Assembly: GCA_023091735.1 (NCBI GenBank)
Contig: JALKBU010000117.1
Span: forward strand, 1-64,000
Origin: Trichomonas tenax
Lineage: Eukaryota; Parabasalia; Trichomonadida; Trichomonadidae
Direction of reading: 5' to 3'
DNA: 64,000 nt
Shown here in pieces: positions 10,750-21,166 of this stretch. Below the pieces are notes generated by a model. It had not been told where the DNA came from. It made no database searches and saw only the letters and a program-made list of their open reading frames with translations. Within the stretch, counting starts at the first letter, position 1. Each line of letters opens with the position of its first letter. Both the position numbers and the translations under genes were made by a program.

Positions 10750-12534
10750 TTAATCCGAGCTGCTAATTGTTCCGAGGCTTTCAACTTCAGGAATGGATCT
10801 CGATATGATACTTTCAGATCCCGCATATGCTTCCGCGGAGAAGAAATTAGGTTTTTGTTGAATTTCTGATGGCTGTGAATCACCTTCAGCAGTTCCACTG
10901 TCATCAGTGAGTTCTAGATCTAATTCGGAAACAAATCTCACATTCGGGCTTTGCGGTGGAGATGTGTTAGATGTATCAGAAGAATTCCCAGTTGCCGAGA
11001 CGGATTGCACACGTGGAATGCTGATTTGGTTTCGCTTTGAAAAGACTTTCTGCTTCTTCGTTCCGTTTGGCATAATTTCATATTCATATGAATAGAGAAA
11101 CTCTTTATCATTCTTGGGGTTGGAGTTTGAAGAACTCTTTCTTTTCTGATTCATCTTTGCAACAGTATTTTGATCGATCGAGTGTACTTCTTCTCGAGAA
11201 ATGTATCCATAAAGCTTATTTTCAACGATATGTTTGGATTTTATTGGCGCAGTTTTACGCTTCTTTCTGATCGAATCAGACGAAACGTATGATGCTTCTG
11301 ATGTCGGTTCACTGATAATTCCGAACTTACTTGATGATGAAGTTGAAGATCGCGAATATTTTGATGAAATGGATGATGCTGAGGATTCATTGATTGGGTG
11401 ATAGTAGTTTTTTTCAATTGTCCATGATGGAGCTGAAGAAGAATATTCAAATGGACTGCTTCTTATTGGTGGGAATTTAACACTCTCTTCACTCGTTTCT
11501 GAATAAGTTGAATACTTTTGTGAAGAGACTTTTGACTGTTTCTGACTATTTTCCGATTTTCCCCCAGTTTTGATTGGACTTCCAAATTCGTTTTCTTCGT
11601 TTATGTTTTCATCATTGTTTGACTCTTCTGCATCGATGTCTGCAGAATTATACGATTCCTCTTCTAATGGCATTTTTTCTTCTGTTGTTGATTGTTTTGA
11701 TTTATCCGTTTGTTGTGTTGAATACATTTCCGAAGTGAGAAGTGGTTTCTCTGTTTGCCTTTTGCTCTTTGCAACAACTTTCTTGACTTCTTGAAGAATT
11801 TGTTCAGGATCAGTCGCTTTAACGCCAATGCAACCGAGAAGATCTGATATTTTGTCTGTATACGATCCACACTTGTCCAAAATGCCCAATTGCTTCTCAT
11901 ACTCGATGAACATTTGAGTCTGTCGTTGTAAAATTTCTAATTTCCGTTTGGTAAATGGATTTTGTGCTGAAACTTGTGTCTGGACGATAACCTTTTCATA
12001 TGTAACACGTGATTGCTTTGATGTGACTCCTAATATTTCAGCTATTGATTTTAACTCTAAATCACTTGGGCATGGATAAGTGAACTCCCATCCCTTGTCA
12101 AGCAGCTCCCTGACTATTGGCGTGTACTTTTTGGCCTTTGCAGCAATATTTTTAGGGATCGTTTTATCGTTTATTAATCTAAGATTGCCTCCAAACGCTA
12201 CAACGAGTTGTAGAAGGTAATTTTCTTTCATTGAGAATGGTGTGTTTTCAACATTTATGTTTGAAGCGTTTTTCACTGAGAAAAAATTTATGAGTGATGA
12301 AAATTTCGAATTTTTCAAGTTGATTTGCATAATGTTCGGCTGCACATCGAGTCCTTCAAGTGATTTGATGTCTGTATATGAAAGATTTAGTATTTTAAGT
12401 GTAGGACGTTTACCAATCGTATATAAGTTGACATGCTCATAGCCGCTCATATCCAGTATTCCCGTTGATAGATAATTCTTGCTGTTATCCTCCATATTCG
12501 ATTTTCTAAGCGACTTCTGCGTGGAGGAAAACAT
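10750..12534 (-). CDS. Leucine-rich repeat protein with long Ser-rich disordered tail
   Basis: A 594-aa protein. Residues about 20-110 form an SDS22/U2A'-like LRR unit (TLKILNLSYTDIKSLEGL, then NIMQINLKNSKF). A helical region follows (130-270), then some 330 residues rich in Ser, Glu, Asn, Gln and Lys with no fold visible. Basic patches such as RKKRKT suggest a nuclear or cytoskeletal adaptor, but no specific function is recognised. The codon before the true start is a TTG-led extension; the first ATG at 12534 is the better start and follows TTTACATG-type elements. Two-part LRR-plus-tail proteins are common in trichomonads. Confidence 0.75.
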   Translation of the reverse strand: MFSSTQKSLRKSNMEDNSKNYLSTGILDMSGYEHVNLYTIGKRPTLKILNLSYTDIKSLEGLDVQPNIMQINLKNSKFSSLINFFSVKNASNINVENTPFSMKENYLLQLVVAFGGNLRLINDKTIPKNIAAKAKKYTPIVRELLDKGWEFTYPCPSDLELKSIAEILGVTSKQSRVTYEKVIVQTQVSAQNPFTKRKLEILQRQTQMFIEYEKQLGILDKCGSYTDKISDLLGCIGVKATDPEQILQEVKKVVAKSKRQTEKPLLTSEMYSTQQTDKSKQSTTEEKMPLEEESYNSADIDAEESNNDENINEENEFGSPIKTGGKSENSQKQSKVSSQKYSTYSETSEESVKFPPIRSSPFEYSSSAPSWTIEKNYYHPINESSASSISSKYSRSSTSSSSKFGIISEPTSEASYVSSDSIRKKRKTAPIKSKHIVENKLYGYISREEVHSIDQNTVAKMNQKRKSSSNSNPKNDKEFLYSYEYEIMPNGTKKQKVFSKRNQISIPRVQSVSATGNSSDTSNTSPPQSPNVRFVSELDLELTDDSGTAEGDSQPSEIQQKPNFFSAEAYAGSESIISRSIPEVESLGTISSSD

Positions 12535-12573
12535 TTTTGACAAAATAATTTACATAGTAATTTAATTCAATTA

Positions 12574-12613
12574 TTTACGTGTTAATTTGCCATTTTGTTA
12601 AAATTACATGACA
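12574..12613. promoter_or_regulatory. TTTACGTGTTA and TTACATGACA elements
   Basis: TTTACGTGTTA at 12574-12584 and TTACATGACA at 12604-12613, spaced 30 bp, 40-80 bp upstream of the minus-strand start at 12534. Both are one-base variants of the recurring TTTACATGTCA element. Relative to this gene they are in the opposite orientation to those before the 4063 gene. Confidence 0.45.
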
Positions 12614-13007
12614 AATATAGAATGAAGATTGATTGGCTTTTGTTATGAAGGTATTAGATTTAAATCAATGCAGATTATCGTTTGGTAAAGTAAAAATGGT
12701 CTGAAGCACAAAAAAATCTTATTTCCCAATATATTTATTATAGTGGACATTCTAAGTATGAAAATTATCTAGCTATCCAAAAGCTTGGTAAAATGGAATA
12801 TACTTTGAACAATGGAAAGATTAATATTACATTCGAAATTTGAAAATTTTGGTGTTATGATGAACAACCTATACAGAATTATTCTGATACTTAATTATAT
12901 AATGGAAACATAGTTAAAAAAACAATAATTGTTATTATTGGTTAAGTTTGCCAAACAATTGTTTTTCACGATACGATTCCGATAAAAGTGTCATTCTTAT
13001 ATATCAG
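12614..13007. other. Intergenic stretch, promoter region of the VPS9 gene
   Basis: About 390 bp without ORFs. An Inr-like TCATTCTTATA lies at 12991-13001, directly upstream of ATG 13008, which is the main reason to prefer that start. Confidence 0.5.
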
Positions 13008-14207
13008 ATGCAAAACTGGTCATTAGACGATCACCCGATCCTTATGAAGTTCAGAAAAGTAATGGATACCATTCCAAACGACTCCCACCGCTTTTATCAC
13101 CTGTTTTTATGCCCACCTTACGCTTATCCATCAACACAAACATCAACGATGGAGTACTTGTTTTACAGTGTGAATTCAGATAAAGACATTCTGTACTGTG
13201 ATGCTAACCCCGACGTCAAACTTAAGCACGAAGATGGAACGATCACATCAATATCTGGTTTTCCAACCAAATTCCAGATAAATATACTTCTTACGACATT
13301 CTGCAGCAGTATGTCTGGCTTAAACTTCGATTTACACGAGCTTGATAATGATCTTTATGATCAATCGCGCGAAATTCATCCACTCTTTAAGAAAGTCATG
13401 GAGTGCTACTCTAGCTACGAAAAAAGTGTTACTTTTATTGAAAAAACATTCGAATTAGTTCCAAATATTATGAAATTGTATAAAGGCATAGATAGTGCTA
13501 TATTTAAGACAAACATTACACCGATGAATAGAGAAGACTTTATGCAAAGGATGCAGGTCTCAATCGAACAACTCGCTTCAGAAATTTTCAAAGTTCCGGA
13601 TACTCAATTTCTTCCTGTTTGCGCGAAACAGAAGTTAAATTATCTCATTTTCAATGCTATCACATCAAAAGCACACTTCAAATTCGTCATGGCATATAAT
13701 GAAGCCTTCGCTCAACAAGATGCAGCTGCCCAGAAGTATATGTTCCAGCACATGAGTCAGTCCAAAGCAAACAAAGATAAAATGAATGCAGCAGCTAGAT
13801 ACCTTCATGGAATTTTGCATCTTAAGTCTCCTGTTGATCAAATTGTGAGAGTTTCTCAGTTCTTCGAGGCTGTTGTTTCTGCTTTACCTGGAACAGAAGT
13901 TGCAGCAGATGATATTCTTCCTGCCATCTGTTCTGCTATGACTTTAGATTACAGCTTTGCTTCACACGTTGTTTCTTTCTTCACATATTTATCTGAGATT
14001 TGGCCAACACAAGGCCTTGATGAGAAACTTTCATATATCTTGATTACATGTTCTATCGCTTCTGCTCACATTTCTAGACCTCCTCCAAAAGAGAATATCG
14101 AAGTTCCTGCAGCTCAAGCTCCTAAGCCAACTGCTGAGCAAGAGAGAAGAAAGACAACGGATCAAGAAACTATTGATATGCTTGAAGATCTTTTATCGCA
14201 GCTCTAA
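13008..14207 (+). CDS. VPS9-domain protein, candidate Rab5-type GEF
   Basis: A 399-aa protein. The C-terminal part (about 259-355) has the VPS9 pattern: a helix around ARYLHGILHLKSPVDQIVRV, then ADDILPAICSAMTLDYSF, where the family has ADDFLPxLxYVxxxANPP, and a final segment where VPS9 domains have an E-x-Y-x-x-T-type turn. Here the last segment is SYILITCSIASAHI. The usual aspartate in ADD is present; the Tyr/Pro positions are diverged. VPS9 proteins load GTP onto Rab5-group GTPases on early endosomes. The N-terminal 250 residues are helical and not recognised. Start chosen at the ATG right after an Inr-like sequence; a TTG 60 bp upstream is in frame but not credible. Confidence 0.65.
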   Translation: MQNWSLDDHPILMKFRKVMDTIPNDSHRFYHLFLCPPYAYPSTQTSTMEYLFYSVNSDKDILYCDANPDVKLKHEDGTITSISGFPTKFQINILLTTFCSSMSGLNFDLHELDNDLYDQSREIHPLFKKVMECYSSYEKSVTFIEKTFELVPNIMKLYKGIDSAIFKTNITPMNREDFMQRMQVSIEQLASEIFKVPDTQFLPVCAKQKLNYLIFNAITSKAHFKFVMAYNEAFAQQDAAAQKYMFQHMSQSKANKDKMNAAARYLHGILHLKSPVDQIVRVSQFFEAVVSALPGTEVAADDILPAICSAMTLDYSFASHVVSFFTYLSEIWPTQGLDEKLSYILITCSIASAHISRPPPKENIEVPAAQAPKPTAEQERRKTTDQETIDMLEDLLSQL

Positions 14208-14949
14208 TATTTCATTATAATTAAATATTTGTCGGTTGTTCAAATGAATTATTTATTTCGTGTGTTATCACGTATGAAATTCAAAATTAAATTCCAAAGA
14301 AAAAAAAGCAATGAGTACACTAGCGTTCATTAAGCATTGGAGTATTATTATTGATCAATTAAAGCGGAAACATTATCAAAATTAATTTGGAATATAAAAA
14401 TGCACTAGCATACATTAGAAATAACATACATACTTCGATGATGTTTGATTTCATAAATGGAAATTGCTTTAAAATAGATTATTAAATAATGAACAAGATA
14501 AGGGAATGTTTCTAAATGTGTTGGCAATATAACACTTTGCTTATGAAATATGATTATTATGTTTAATGTGTTTGGATAGTTAAAATAGAACAACTAAGCA
14601 TTTTTACTTATGAATCAAAAACACAGAATGATGCTTGTATGGATATCACATTATTACATAAGTCAACAAACTTAGGAAATATGTTTTTAATATGAAAGGA
14701 GCATGTTGAAATGTTTTTAGGGAATATATCAACAAAATATATTTCATTCTTTATTTGTGACTATTTATTGCTGCATATTTGATACACGGATTGGGTGGCG
14801 AACAAAGATTGATTTATAATAATAGATTGTAATAAAATAATTTCTTTCGCAATATTCAATTTATAAAACGATTTTAACACGAAATTTACCGAGAAATGAC
14901 ACATAAAACATCCAAATATCAAATGTTTTGTTAAAAGTTCAAATTTTTA
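14208..14949. other. Intergenic stretch without a supported gene
   Basis: About 740 bp of AT-rich DNA with only short, featureless ORFs. A weak TGACACATAAAA sequence near 14897 resembles the recurring element but has too many differences to count. Confidence 0.5.
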
Positions 14950-17900
14950 ATGTTTTTCTTTCTCTTCGTTCGGCAACAAGTTTTTTATCGAAGTGTCCTT
15001 CAAAGGATTCCTGGCATTGTTGCCCACGAAGTGGGAAGTTCTATGCAAGTTAATGAAGGATTAAATTTAAAATGCGTTTTAAATATCGAAATTCCAAAGT
15101 TTTTCTTGCACAAACACAAAAATTTCAACGACAATTCTATATCTATAGACAGTGATGTCGAAGGTGCTTCATCAATTGCGTCGAAATTACTTAAAAATGG
15201 CTATAATTCATATTTAAATTACGAAAATACAACATTTTTCATTACAAATCATGAATTAAACGACGAGTTGTTCAATTTAGTAGATATTGATCAAACAGAA
15301 TTCCGTTTTTTGAAGAATATTTCACAAAACTATCAAATTTATTTACCGCAAAACAGCAATTTTTCGTTAAAAGGAATCTGTCCCAAACATCGCTATTTCA
15401 ATCCGCTTGTTAAATTCACACTTTGCTTTGTAATAATTTTTTGTTTAATTTTATATTTCACTTTCCTTACTATTAAATATTGCAATACCACAGTAGATTG
15501 GTGGATTCTTGATGAAAAAGGAAATATCATATATGGCAAACTTCCATCTTCACAAGAACGTGTTCAATTCGATAATCTCAAAGAATTTGCGTTGTTGGTT
15601 AACGAAAAGAAGATCCCTACAGCTAAAATCAGCTCTATTGTTCGCACATCGAATCCTATCAAATACAGATGGTTCTTTGTCTTTCCGATGGTAAATAATA
15701 CGATTTTGTGTGGAATATTCACTGAAATATTTTCAGACGATCAAACTCTGGATCTTAAATGTGAGTTTGTTGATTACAAAGATAACATTACTCAACCAGT
15801 TCTCACTTTTACTTCACCGAGAGACAGCAAACCTCTACAAATCTCATACGTCGACAAAAATAACGTCAACACAACTATCTATCTACCTTCAGATGTTCTT
15901 ATTCCTTTCCAGCCTTTTGGTTCTCTTGCAACGATTATTAATTCGACATTTGTTGATATTAAGCAGCTCTTACTTAACGACCAGTATATAGAGAAGAATT
16001 TCTTTAAAGTCGTTGAGTCATTATGCTCAAAGCTTGGAATAAGACACGCATTATATCTCGATTCATCAAATAACGTTATTTTCCAGTATACGGACGAGAA
16101 ATACGTCAAACTCACGGAGAAGGAGATAAGGAAACTAGTGAACAGTGTGCAATTCACCAGCAAGCCAAAGATATACCACAAAGTTATTACAGACAAAGAT
16201 TATTGTTTCACGTATTCACTCGGTAATAATTCGTTCTCTATATCAGTTGCTTTCATTCTGGATCATGACGAAGACAATATAACATTCAATACATTTGCTC
16301 TTCCATTAGTTTCCTCGTGTTGTGTTTATCTTTACTTCTTATCATATACAAAAGAACAAGGACTCAAATTTGATCGTTTTGTCAACTTATTTACAGAATC
16401 GAAAGTGTTTTCGCTCATCGAGACAAGTCGAAAATTCGATAGACTGCTCCTCATCAAGAGCTCTTTGATTCCTAATGATATAGAAACGATTCCACAACTT
16501 TTGGAAAGATTGGGATCTCGTTATAATGAATATGTTGATTATTATTACAACTTAATCAAAAATCTTCCAAAAGGAGGTTCTTTCAGCCAATCAATGGTCT
16601 ATATGAAAGAGAGCGATCGATGGTTCACTATCTCTGGACATTGCACGCCAGGAAATGAAGATATCATTACACTGCTTATTGAAGAAACGACAGATATCAA
16701 GAGAACAGAAAGGGATCTCAAGAAGACTCTCCAGGATCTCAATCTCACATACAAAGCACTCAAGATGCACAAATTCACTATCAACAAAGAGGATCACACA
16801 ATCAATCTCTTCAACGACTCTCTTTTCCAGGAACTTGGTATTGAGCCAACGCCAGATTATTCATTGCTGCCACATGTTCATCCAAATGACCGCCACAAGT
16901 TGATGTCTTTGGAGTCTAATCGCGTAACGCTTCGTATATTCAATTCCCAGAACCAACAGGTTTGGTATTCGGTTGTTCTCGATGATCCAATAGGATTTAT
17001 TTATTGCGTCAATGGACCGGTTGAAATGAGAAACAAGATGACAAAGAATGGAAGATGTTTGGAGCTGCTTTCTTCGAGTACTTTGATCATTTGGTCTGTT
17101 AACACTGCCGATGATTCTGTTGTTTCTCTTTTGCAGCAGCCAACAATTTGGGATCATTTGAGTATCGACAGGAACACAAAGTTCGCAAGATTTACAGATT
17201 TCGTCCATCCTGATGATAAACAAGTCATCGATGAAGGAATAGAGATAATCAAATCAGGTAAATCCTCTCAGTGGGCAGGAGAAGCAAGATTAAACAAAGT
17301 CGGCAAAACTTATGAATGGCACAAGATCATTTTCGCTAGTGCACCATCAATCGGTGAGATTCATTGCTTAGCAGTCAACATTCACAGCCAGAAGATGGTT
17401 GAAATTGAGTTAGTTGAAACGCAAAGACTTATGGATATATTGCTGAGCTCCGGAAAACTTATGTTGTGGGAATTCGTTGACTCACTTGAAGAGATGCCTG
17501 AAATGGAAGAGTTCAAACCAGGTATTGATAATAGACTCAGAATGTCGTGGCCATTCGTTGATAGGCAGATCCCTGAAGAGCACAGAGCAGATTTCAAGTA
17601 CAGAATGGAAGAATGCCTTACTTTGAACACATGCTTCGAGATGAATTTGCCGCTTAATTTCAAATCCGGTCAAATTTATGTCAGCGCGCGTGGTAAACTT
17701 CAACAAACTTCAGGAATTGTTCAAGGTGTCTGCATCGATATCACTGATCTCACAAACACACTCACAGAGCTCGAAGAGCAAAACAAAAAAGCAGAAGAAG
17801 CAAATCGTCAAAAGACGATTTTCCTTGCAAACATGAGTCACGAAATCAGAACTCCAATGAACGGTATATTCGGTATTCTCGATATTATCGCTTCACAGGA

Positions 17901-19281
17901 ACTCACAACAGAACAGCGCGTAATGATCGATAGTGTGAGATCATCTTCATTCCAGTTGATGAAATTGCTTGATGATACATTAAATCTTTCAAAGATCGAG
18001 CAAGGAGATATCGAGAATAATCCAGCAATATTCAACTTTGGATCAATTCTTGAACCAATATTCATCGGAGCAAGTTCTCGTGCACGCATGAACAAGGTTA
18101 AATTTCAGTTATCTATCGACAAGAATTTCCCACTTCTTGGTTTCGCAGATCAGCAACTCATTGTTCAAGTCATCAACAACCTTCTTTCCAATGCTCTGAA
18201 GTTCACAAAGAGGGGATACATCAGGGTTACACTTCGCTGGAAAGTAGCAGAAAGCGGAGATGAAATATGTATCATTGAAGTTGCTGACACAGGTATTGGA
18301 ATCAGCAAAGAGCAGCAGAGAGTCATTTTCGAGCGTTTCTCGCAGGCCGATCCATCTGTCATGCGCATGTTCGGCGGTACAGGATTAGGTTTGAGCCTTG
18401 TGCAGGAAATTGTCAGATTCCTCGGTGGAATCATCACTCTTAACAGTGAAGCTGATAAAGGATCTGAGTTCCATGTGGAGATTCCAATGCAGTCTGTTTA
18501 CTTCTTCTATATTCCGCCATTTACAGACCATCGCAAGCACTTGATCATGGCCAGCATCACTGATGGTCAGCTCGAAAAAATGATGAGTGAATGGTTGACA
18601 AATAACCACTATACTTTTGTTCCTTTCAAGAAAGTTGATGATGTTTTGATGAGGATGATGAACGATGATGAAATTGTTGATGTCGTATTTATTGAAGGTC
18701 AGAACGACCTCAGCAAGCGCGTTCTCCAAATTGTTGGTGCTAAACCACATCCACCAATATTCTGCTCAATCAACGATCCCGAAGAACCAACAATATTCCA
18801 GAACAAGTTGACAAAGCCAATCTTCCCACACCACTTCCTTCACTTCATAAATACGCACAGATTCGGGCACACGACCCCTCAGCCTGCTCCTCATAAGATC
18901 CAAGAAGAGCAGAATAATTTGAGAATTCTTGTAGTCGAAGACAACAAAGCAAACCAATTCGTCATGAAGAAGATCCTTCAAAATATAGGTGTTACATTTG
19001 GAATCGCTGATAACGGCAGAGAGGCTATCAAGAAACTTGATGAAGAGAAATACGACATGGTTTTCATGGACTGCCAGATGCCAGTTTTGGATGGAATTTC
19101 TGCAACTAAGGAAATTCGTGCAAGCAATGAAAAGTGGTATCATTCAATTCCTATTGTTGCTTTAACTGCTTCTGCTGTTGAAGGTGACGAAATGACATGC
19201 ATTAACGCTGGTATGGACGCCTATTTAGCCAAGCCAGTAAGAATACAACAAATCGCAGACATTATTAAGAGATTTTCTTAA
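14950..19281 (+). CDS. Transmembrane hybrid histidine kinase with PAS repeats and receiver domain
   Basis: A 1443-aa two-component sensor. TM1 is at about 153-175 and TM2 at about 447-465, enclosing a 270-residue extracytoplasmic sensor domain. A run of PAS-like segments follows (about 560-930; HPxD turns such as VHPNDRH and VHPDDKQ are visible), joined by coiled coils. The HisKA H-box is NMSHEIRTPMNGI with His964. The HATPase_c domain has an N-box (VINNLLSNALKFTKRG, near 1072), DTGIGI, and GGTGLGLSL. A C-terminal receiver (about 1310-1443) has the acidic pair VVEDN, the phospho-acceptor Asp1374 in FMDCQMPVLDG, ALTAS and the conserved Lys in LAKPV. All catalytic residues are present. It would autophosphorylate on His and pass phosphate to its own Asp; no HPt protein or response regulator is in the window. 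Ligand unknown. Confidence 0.95.
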   Translation: MFFFLFVRQQVFYRSVLQRIPGIVAHEVGSSMQVNEGLNLKCVLNIEIPKFFLHKHKNFNDNSISIDSDVEGASSIASKLLKNGYNSYLNYENTTFFITNHELNDELFNLVDIDQTEFRFLKNISQNYQIYLPQNSNFSLKGICPKHRYFNPLVKFTLCFVIIFCLILYFTFLTIKYCNTTVDWWILDEKGNIIYGKLPSSQERVQFDNLKEFALLVNEKKIPTAKISSIVRTSNPIKYRWFFVFPMVNNTILCGIFTEIFSDDQTLDLKCEFVDYKDNITQPVLTFTSPRDSKPLQISYVDKNNVNTTIYLPSDVLIPFQPFGSLATIINSTFVDIKQLLLNDQYIEKNFFKVVESLCSKLGIRHALYLDSSNNVIFQYTDEKYVKLTEKEIRKLVNSVQFTSKPKIYHKVITDKDYCFTYSLGNNSFSISVAFILDHDEDNITFNTFALPLVSSCCVYLYFLSYTKEQGLKFDRFVNLFTESKVFSLIETSRKFDRLLLIKSSLIPNDIETIPQLLERLGSRYNEYVDYYYNLIKNLPKGGSFSQSMVYMKESDRWFTISGHCTPGNEDIITLLIEETTDIKRTERDLKKTLQDLNLTYKALKMHKFTINKEDHTINLFNDSLFQELGIEPTPDYSLLPHVHPNDRHKLMSLESNRVTLRIFNSQNQQVWYSVVLDDPIGFIYCVNGPVEMRNKMTKNGRCLELLSSSTLIIWSVNTADDSVVSLLQQPTIWDHLSIDRNTKFARFTDFVHPDDKQVIDEGIEIIKSGKSSQWAGEARLNKVGKTYEWHKIIFASAPSIGEIHCLAVNIHSQKMVEIELVETQRLMDILLSSGKLMLWEFVDSLEEMPEMEEFKPGIDNRLRMSWPFVDRQIPEEHRADFKYRMEECLTLNTCFEMNLPLNFKSGQIYVSARGKLQQTSGIVQGVCIDITDLTNTLTELEEQNKKAEEANRQKTIFLANMSHEIRTPMNGIFGILDIIASQELTTEQRVMIDSVRSSSFQLMKLLDDTLNLSKIEQGDIENNPAIFNFGSILEPIFIGASSRARMNKVKFQLSIDKNFPLLGFADQQLIVQVINNLLSNALKFTKRGYIRVTLRWKVAESGDEICIIEVADTGIGISKEQQRVIFERFSQADPSVMRMFGGTGLGLSLVQEIVRFLGGIITLNSEADKGSEFHVEIPMQSVYFFYIPPFTDHRKHLIMASITDGQLEKMMSEWLTNNHYTFVPFKKVDDVLMRMMNDDEIVDVVFIEGQNDLSKRVLQIVGAKPHPPIFCSINDPEEPTIFQNKLTKPIFPHHFLHFINTHRFGHTTPQPAPHKIQEEQNNLRILVVEDNKANQFVMKKILQNIGVTFGIADNGREAIKKLDEEKYDMVFMDCQMPVLDGISATKEIRASNEKWYHSIPIVALTASAVEGDEMTCINAGMDAYLAKPVRIQQIADIIKRFS

Positions 19282-20079
19282 TTCCAATTTATTATGTTAA
19301 CATGTTTGATATTAATAAAATTTATATAATTAGTGAACTTAACATTCCTATGCACAAATTTAACAAAACAAATAAAATATTATGAAGACTTCAAATATCA
19401 TATTATATCCAAAATAATCAAAGATATATATCCAAAATGTCGGATTATATTTTATAGAAGTGTATCAACTCTGGAGGTCAGAATCAGATCAAACATGTAT
19501 GGGCAAATATAACTCTTATTTGATGTCATACATAGTTGTAGTGTTAAACATATATAATATCGTTTCATATTTTTCGTTAACAATTTGATATCAGCTTATT
19601 ATTGAGTAAATAGCAATATTTATTATAAATATATCACATGCCAACAATATAGTAACATATTACAAATAATACAAGCTCCTATTTGAATAATTGTTCAGTA
19701 TCTTAAATTATAAATACACGAAATCATTGCGGAGACGACAATATACATAGATGTATGCACATATAACACGTTTTTAATGTGATACACCACCTTATACTCA
19801 TAGCCTCCCAATGAATTTGCTGAAATTATTGATTAATAAAAATAAAGTATTCAAAAATAAAAATGATGAAAAGATAATTAGCATCATATATACTATTTTA
19901 TCAATGTAAACAGTGTCAAATAAATTGTGAAAAAAACGTGACTTTTAACCTTATCCACTTTTAAAATATGGTTTATTATAACATTTACCTAATGTTAATG
20001 CTGATTTTGGTCGCTGAAAACCAAATTTGAGAGTTAAAACACTTCTTATTTTAAAATTATGCGAAATGACAAAAACAAA
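19282..20079. other. Intergenic stretch without a supported gene
   Basis: About 800 bp, among the most AT-rich parts of this half of the window. ORFs are short and overlap the following promoter. No repeats or RNA genes recognised. Confidence 0.5.
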
Positions 20080-20160
20080 TTTACGTGTCAAATATTGGTT
20101 TGATAAGTCAAATTTTGTTCGTTTACACGACATTTTTCATTGGTCGAAATCGTCACTTTT
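20080..20160 (+). promoter_or_regulatory. TTTACGTGTCA and TTTACACGACA elements plus Inr
   Basis: TTTACGTGTCA at 20080-20090 and TTTACACGACA at 20122-20132 precede an Inr-like TCACTTTT at 20153-20160, which ends 2 bp before the ATG at 20163. The layout (element, element, Inr, ATG) is the clearest promoter in the window and implies a 5' UTR of under 10 nt. Confidence 0.55.
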
Positions 20161-20162
20161 AA

Positions 20163-20648
20163 ATGGGTAACGAAGAAAGTCAGCCTCAAGGTGAAGGTGG
20201 ACCCGAAGTTTCTGTCGTTGAAACAGAGAGACAGGTTATCTCTAGCTCGAACTTTCAAAACGAACTCAAAAATATCAAAATTGCCAATACATATTTCCAA
20301 AATAGAGCTGCGGACTTAATAACAGACTTTAATGTTAACTTCAGGTTTGATCCATCGATGTATCAAATAATTCAAGAATTATCAAGCAATGAATACCTTG
20401 ATATTAATGCGTTGAATACACTGATGGAAGAAAGAGTCAAAAGATACTCAGAGAGGTCAGAACTTCCAAAGGATATGCACGCAAACATCAGAGATTCAAC
20501 GTTAAAGCTTTATGCAAAAGCTTCACCAGATCAACTCGAGGATTTATCAAATAAATACCAAGAACTACAACAAATAAGAATGAATAACCAAGACTTAGCA
20601 ATTAAAATTGAGCGCCTACAAAATGCAATATTAGCACATTCAGAATAA
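20163..20648 (+). CDS. N-myristoylated coiled-coil protein, possible BORC subunit 5-like
   Basis: A 161-aa protein starting MGNEES, a strong N-myristoylation signal (Gly2, Ser6). A Gly/Glu-rich leader leads into helices with coiled-coil character to the C-terminus. The segment NTLMEERVKRYSERSEL resembles the conserved LFSFMQERQKRYAKYAE stretch of BORCS5 (myrlysin), which is also myristoylated at an MGSE start and anchors the BORC complex to lysosomes for Arl8 recruitment. Length is slightly below that of BORCS5 (about 196 aa). The match is from my memory of the family, so treat it as a lead. The alternative is an unrelated lipid-anchored adaptor. Confidence 0.55.
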   Translation: MGNEESQPQGEGGPEVSVVETERQVISSSNFQNELKNIKIANTYFQNRAADLITDFNVNFRFDPSMYQIIQELSSNEYLDINALNTLMEERVKRYSERSELPKDMHANIRDSTLKLYAKASPDQLEDLSNKYQELQQIRMNNQDLAIKIERLQNAILAHSE

Positions 20649-21114
20649 CTTGTTTGTTATTGAATTTATTTATACATGCATCAATTGGCACTTATATTTT
20701 CTAAGTTAGTGCTCAAAATCAAATTTATTTATAAAAATCTCTGTTTTTTACAAGTAATTACGAATTAATTAGAAATATGAATCATGGTAATATTCACCAC
20801 ATCATAAATGTATTCAAGGTAAACAATTTTGAACTAAGAAAATGTATAACTCCTTCTTTTGGTTTTGAATATTGAAGAAACAAATGTATTTTTCAATCAA
20901 TTGTAGCAATACATTAAACTGCAGATCATGCATCATAACATGATATTCATTTGACTATTTTCATAAATTCTGAATTCGAATTCGATGTTGAATAATGATA
21001 TGCTTCAATGATATTTCTTTAGATTAGATGATTTTGTGTTAAGTATGTGAGTATAAGGATGTTATATTCAATGCAAAGCATAAAACAAATCCTTTTATAC
21101 TTTTCCAAATATTT
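20649..21114. other. Intergenic stretch without a supported gene
   Basis: About 470 bp, AT-rich. Contains an overlapping GAATTC direct repeat near 20973. No ORF of interest. Confidence 0.45.
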
Positions 21115-21125
21115 TGACATGTAAA
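21115..21125. promoter_or_regulatory. TGACATGTAAA element
   Basis: A perfect copy of the recurring 11-bp element in the TGACATGTAAA orientation, 41 bp upstream of ATG 21167. Confidence 0.5.
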
Positions 21126-21166
21126 CTGTGAATTTGCTATTGTAAAAGTAACGATATATTATTTTT

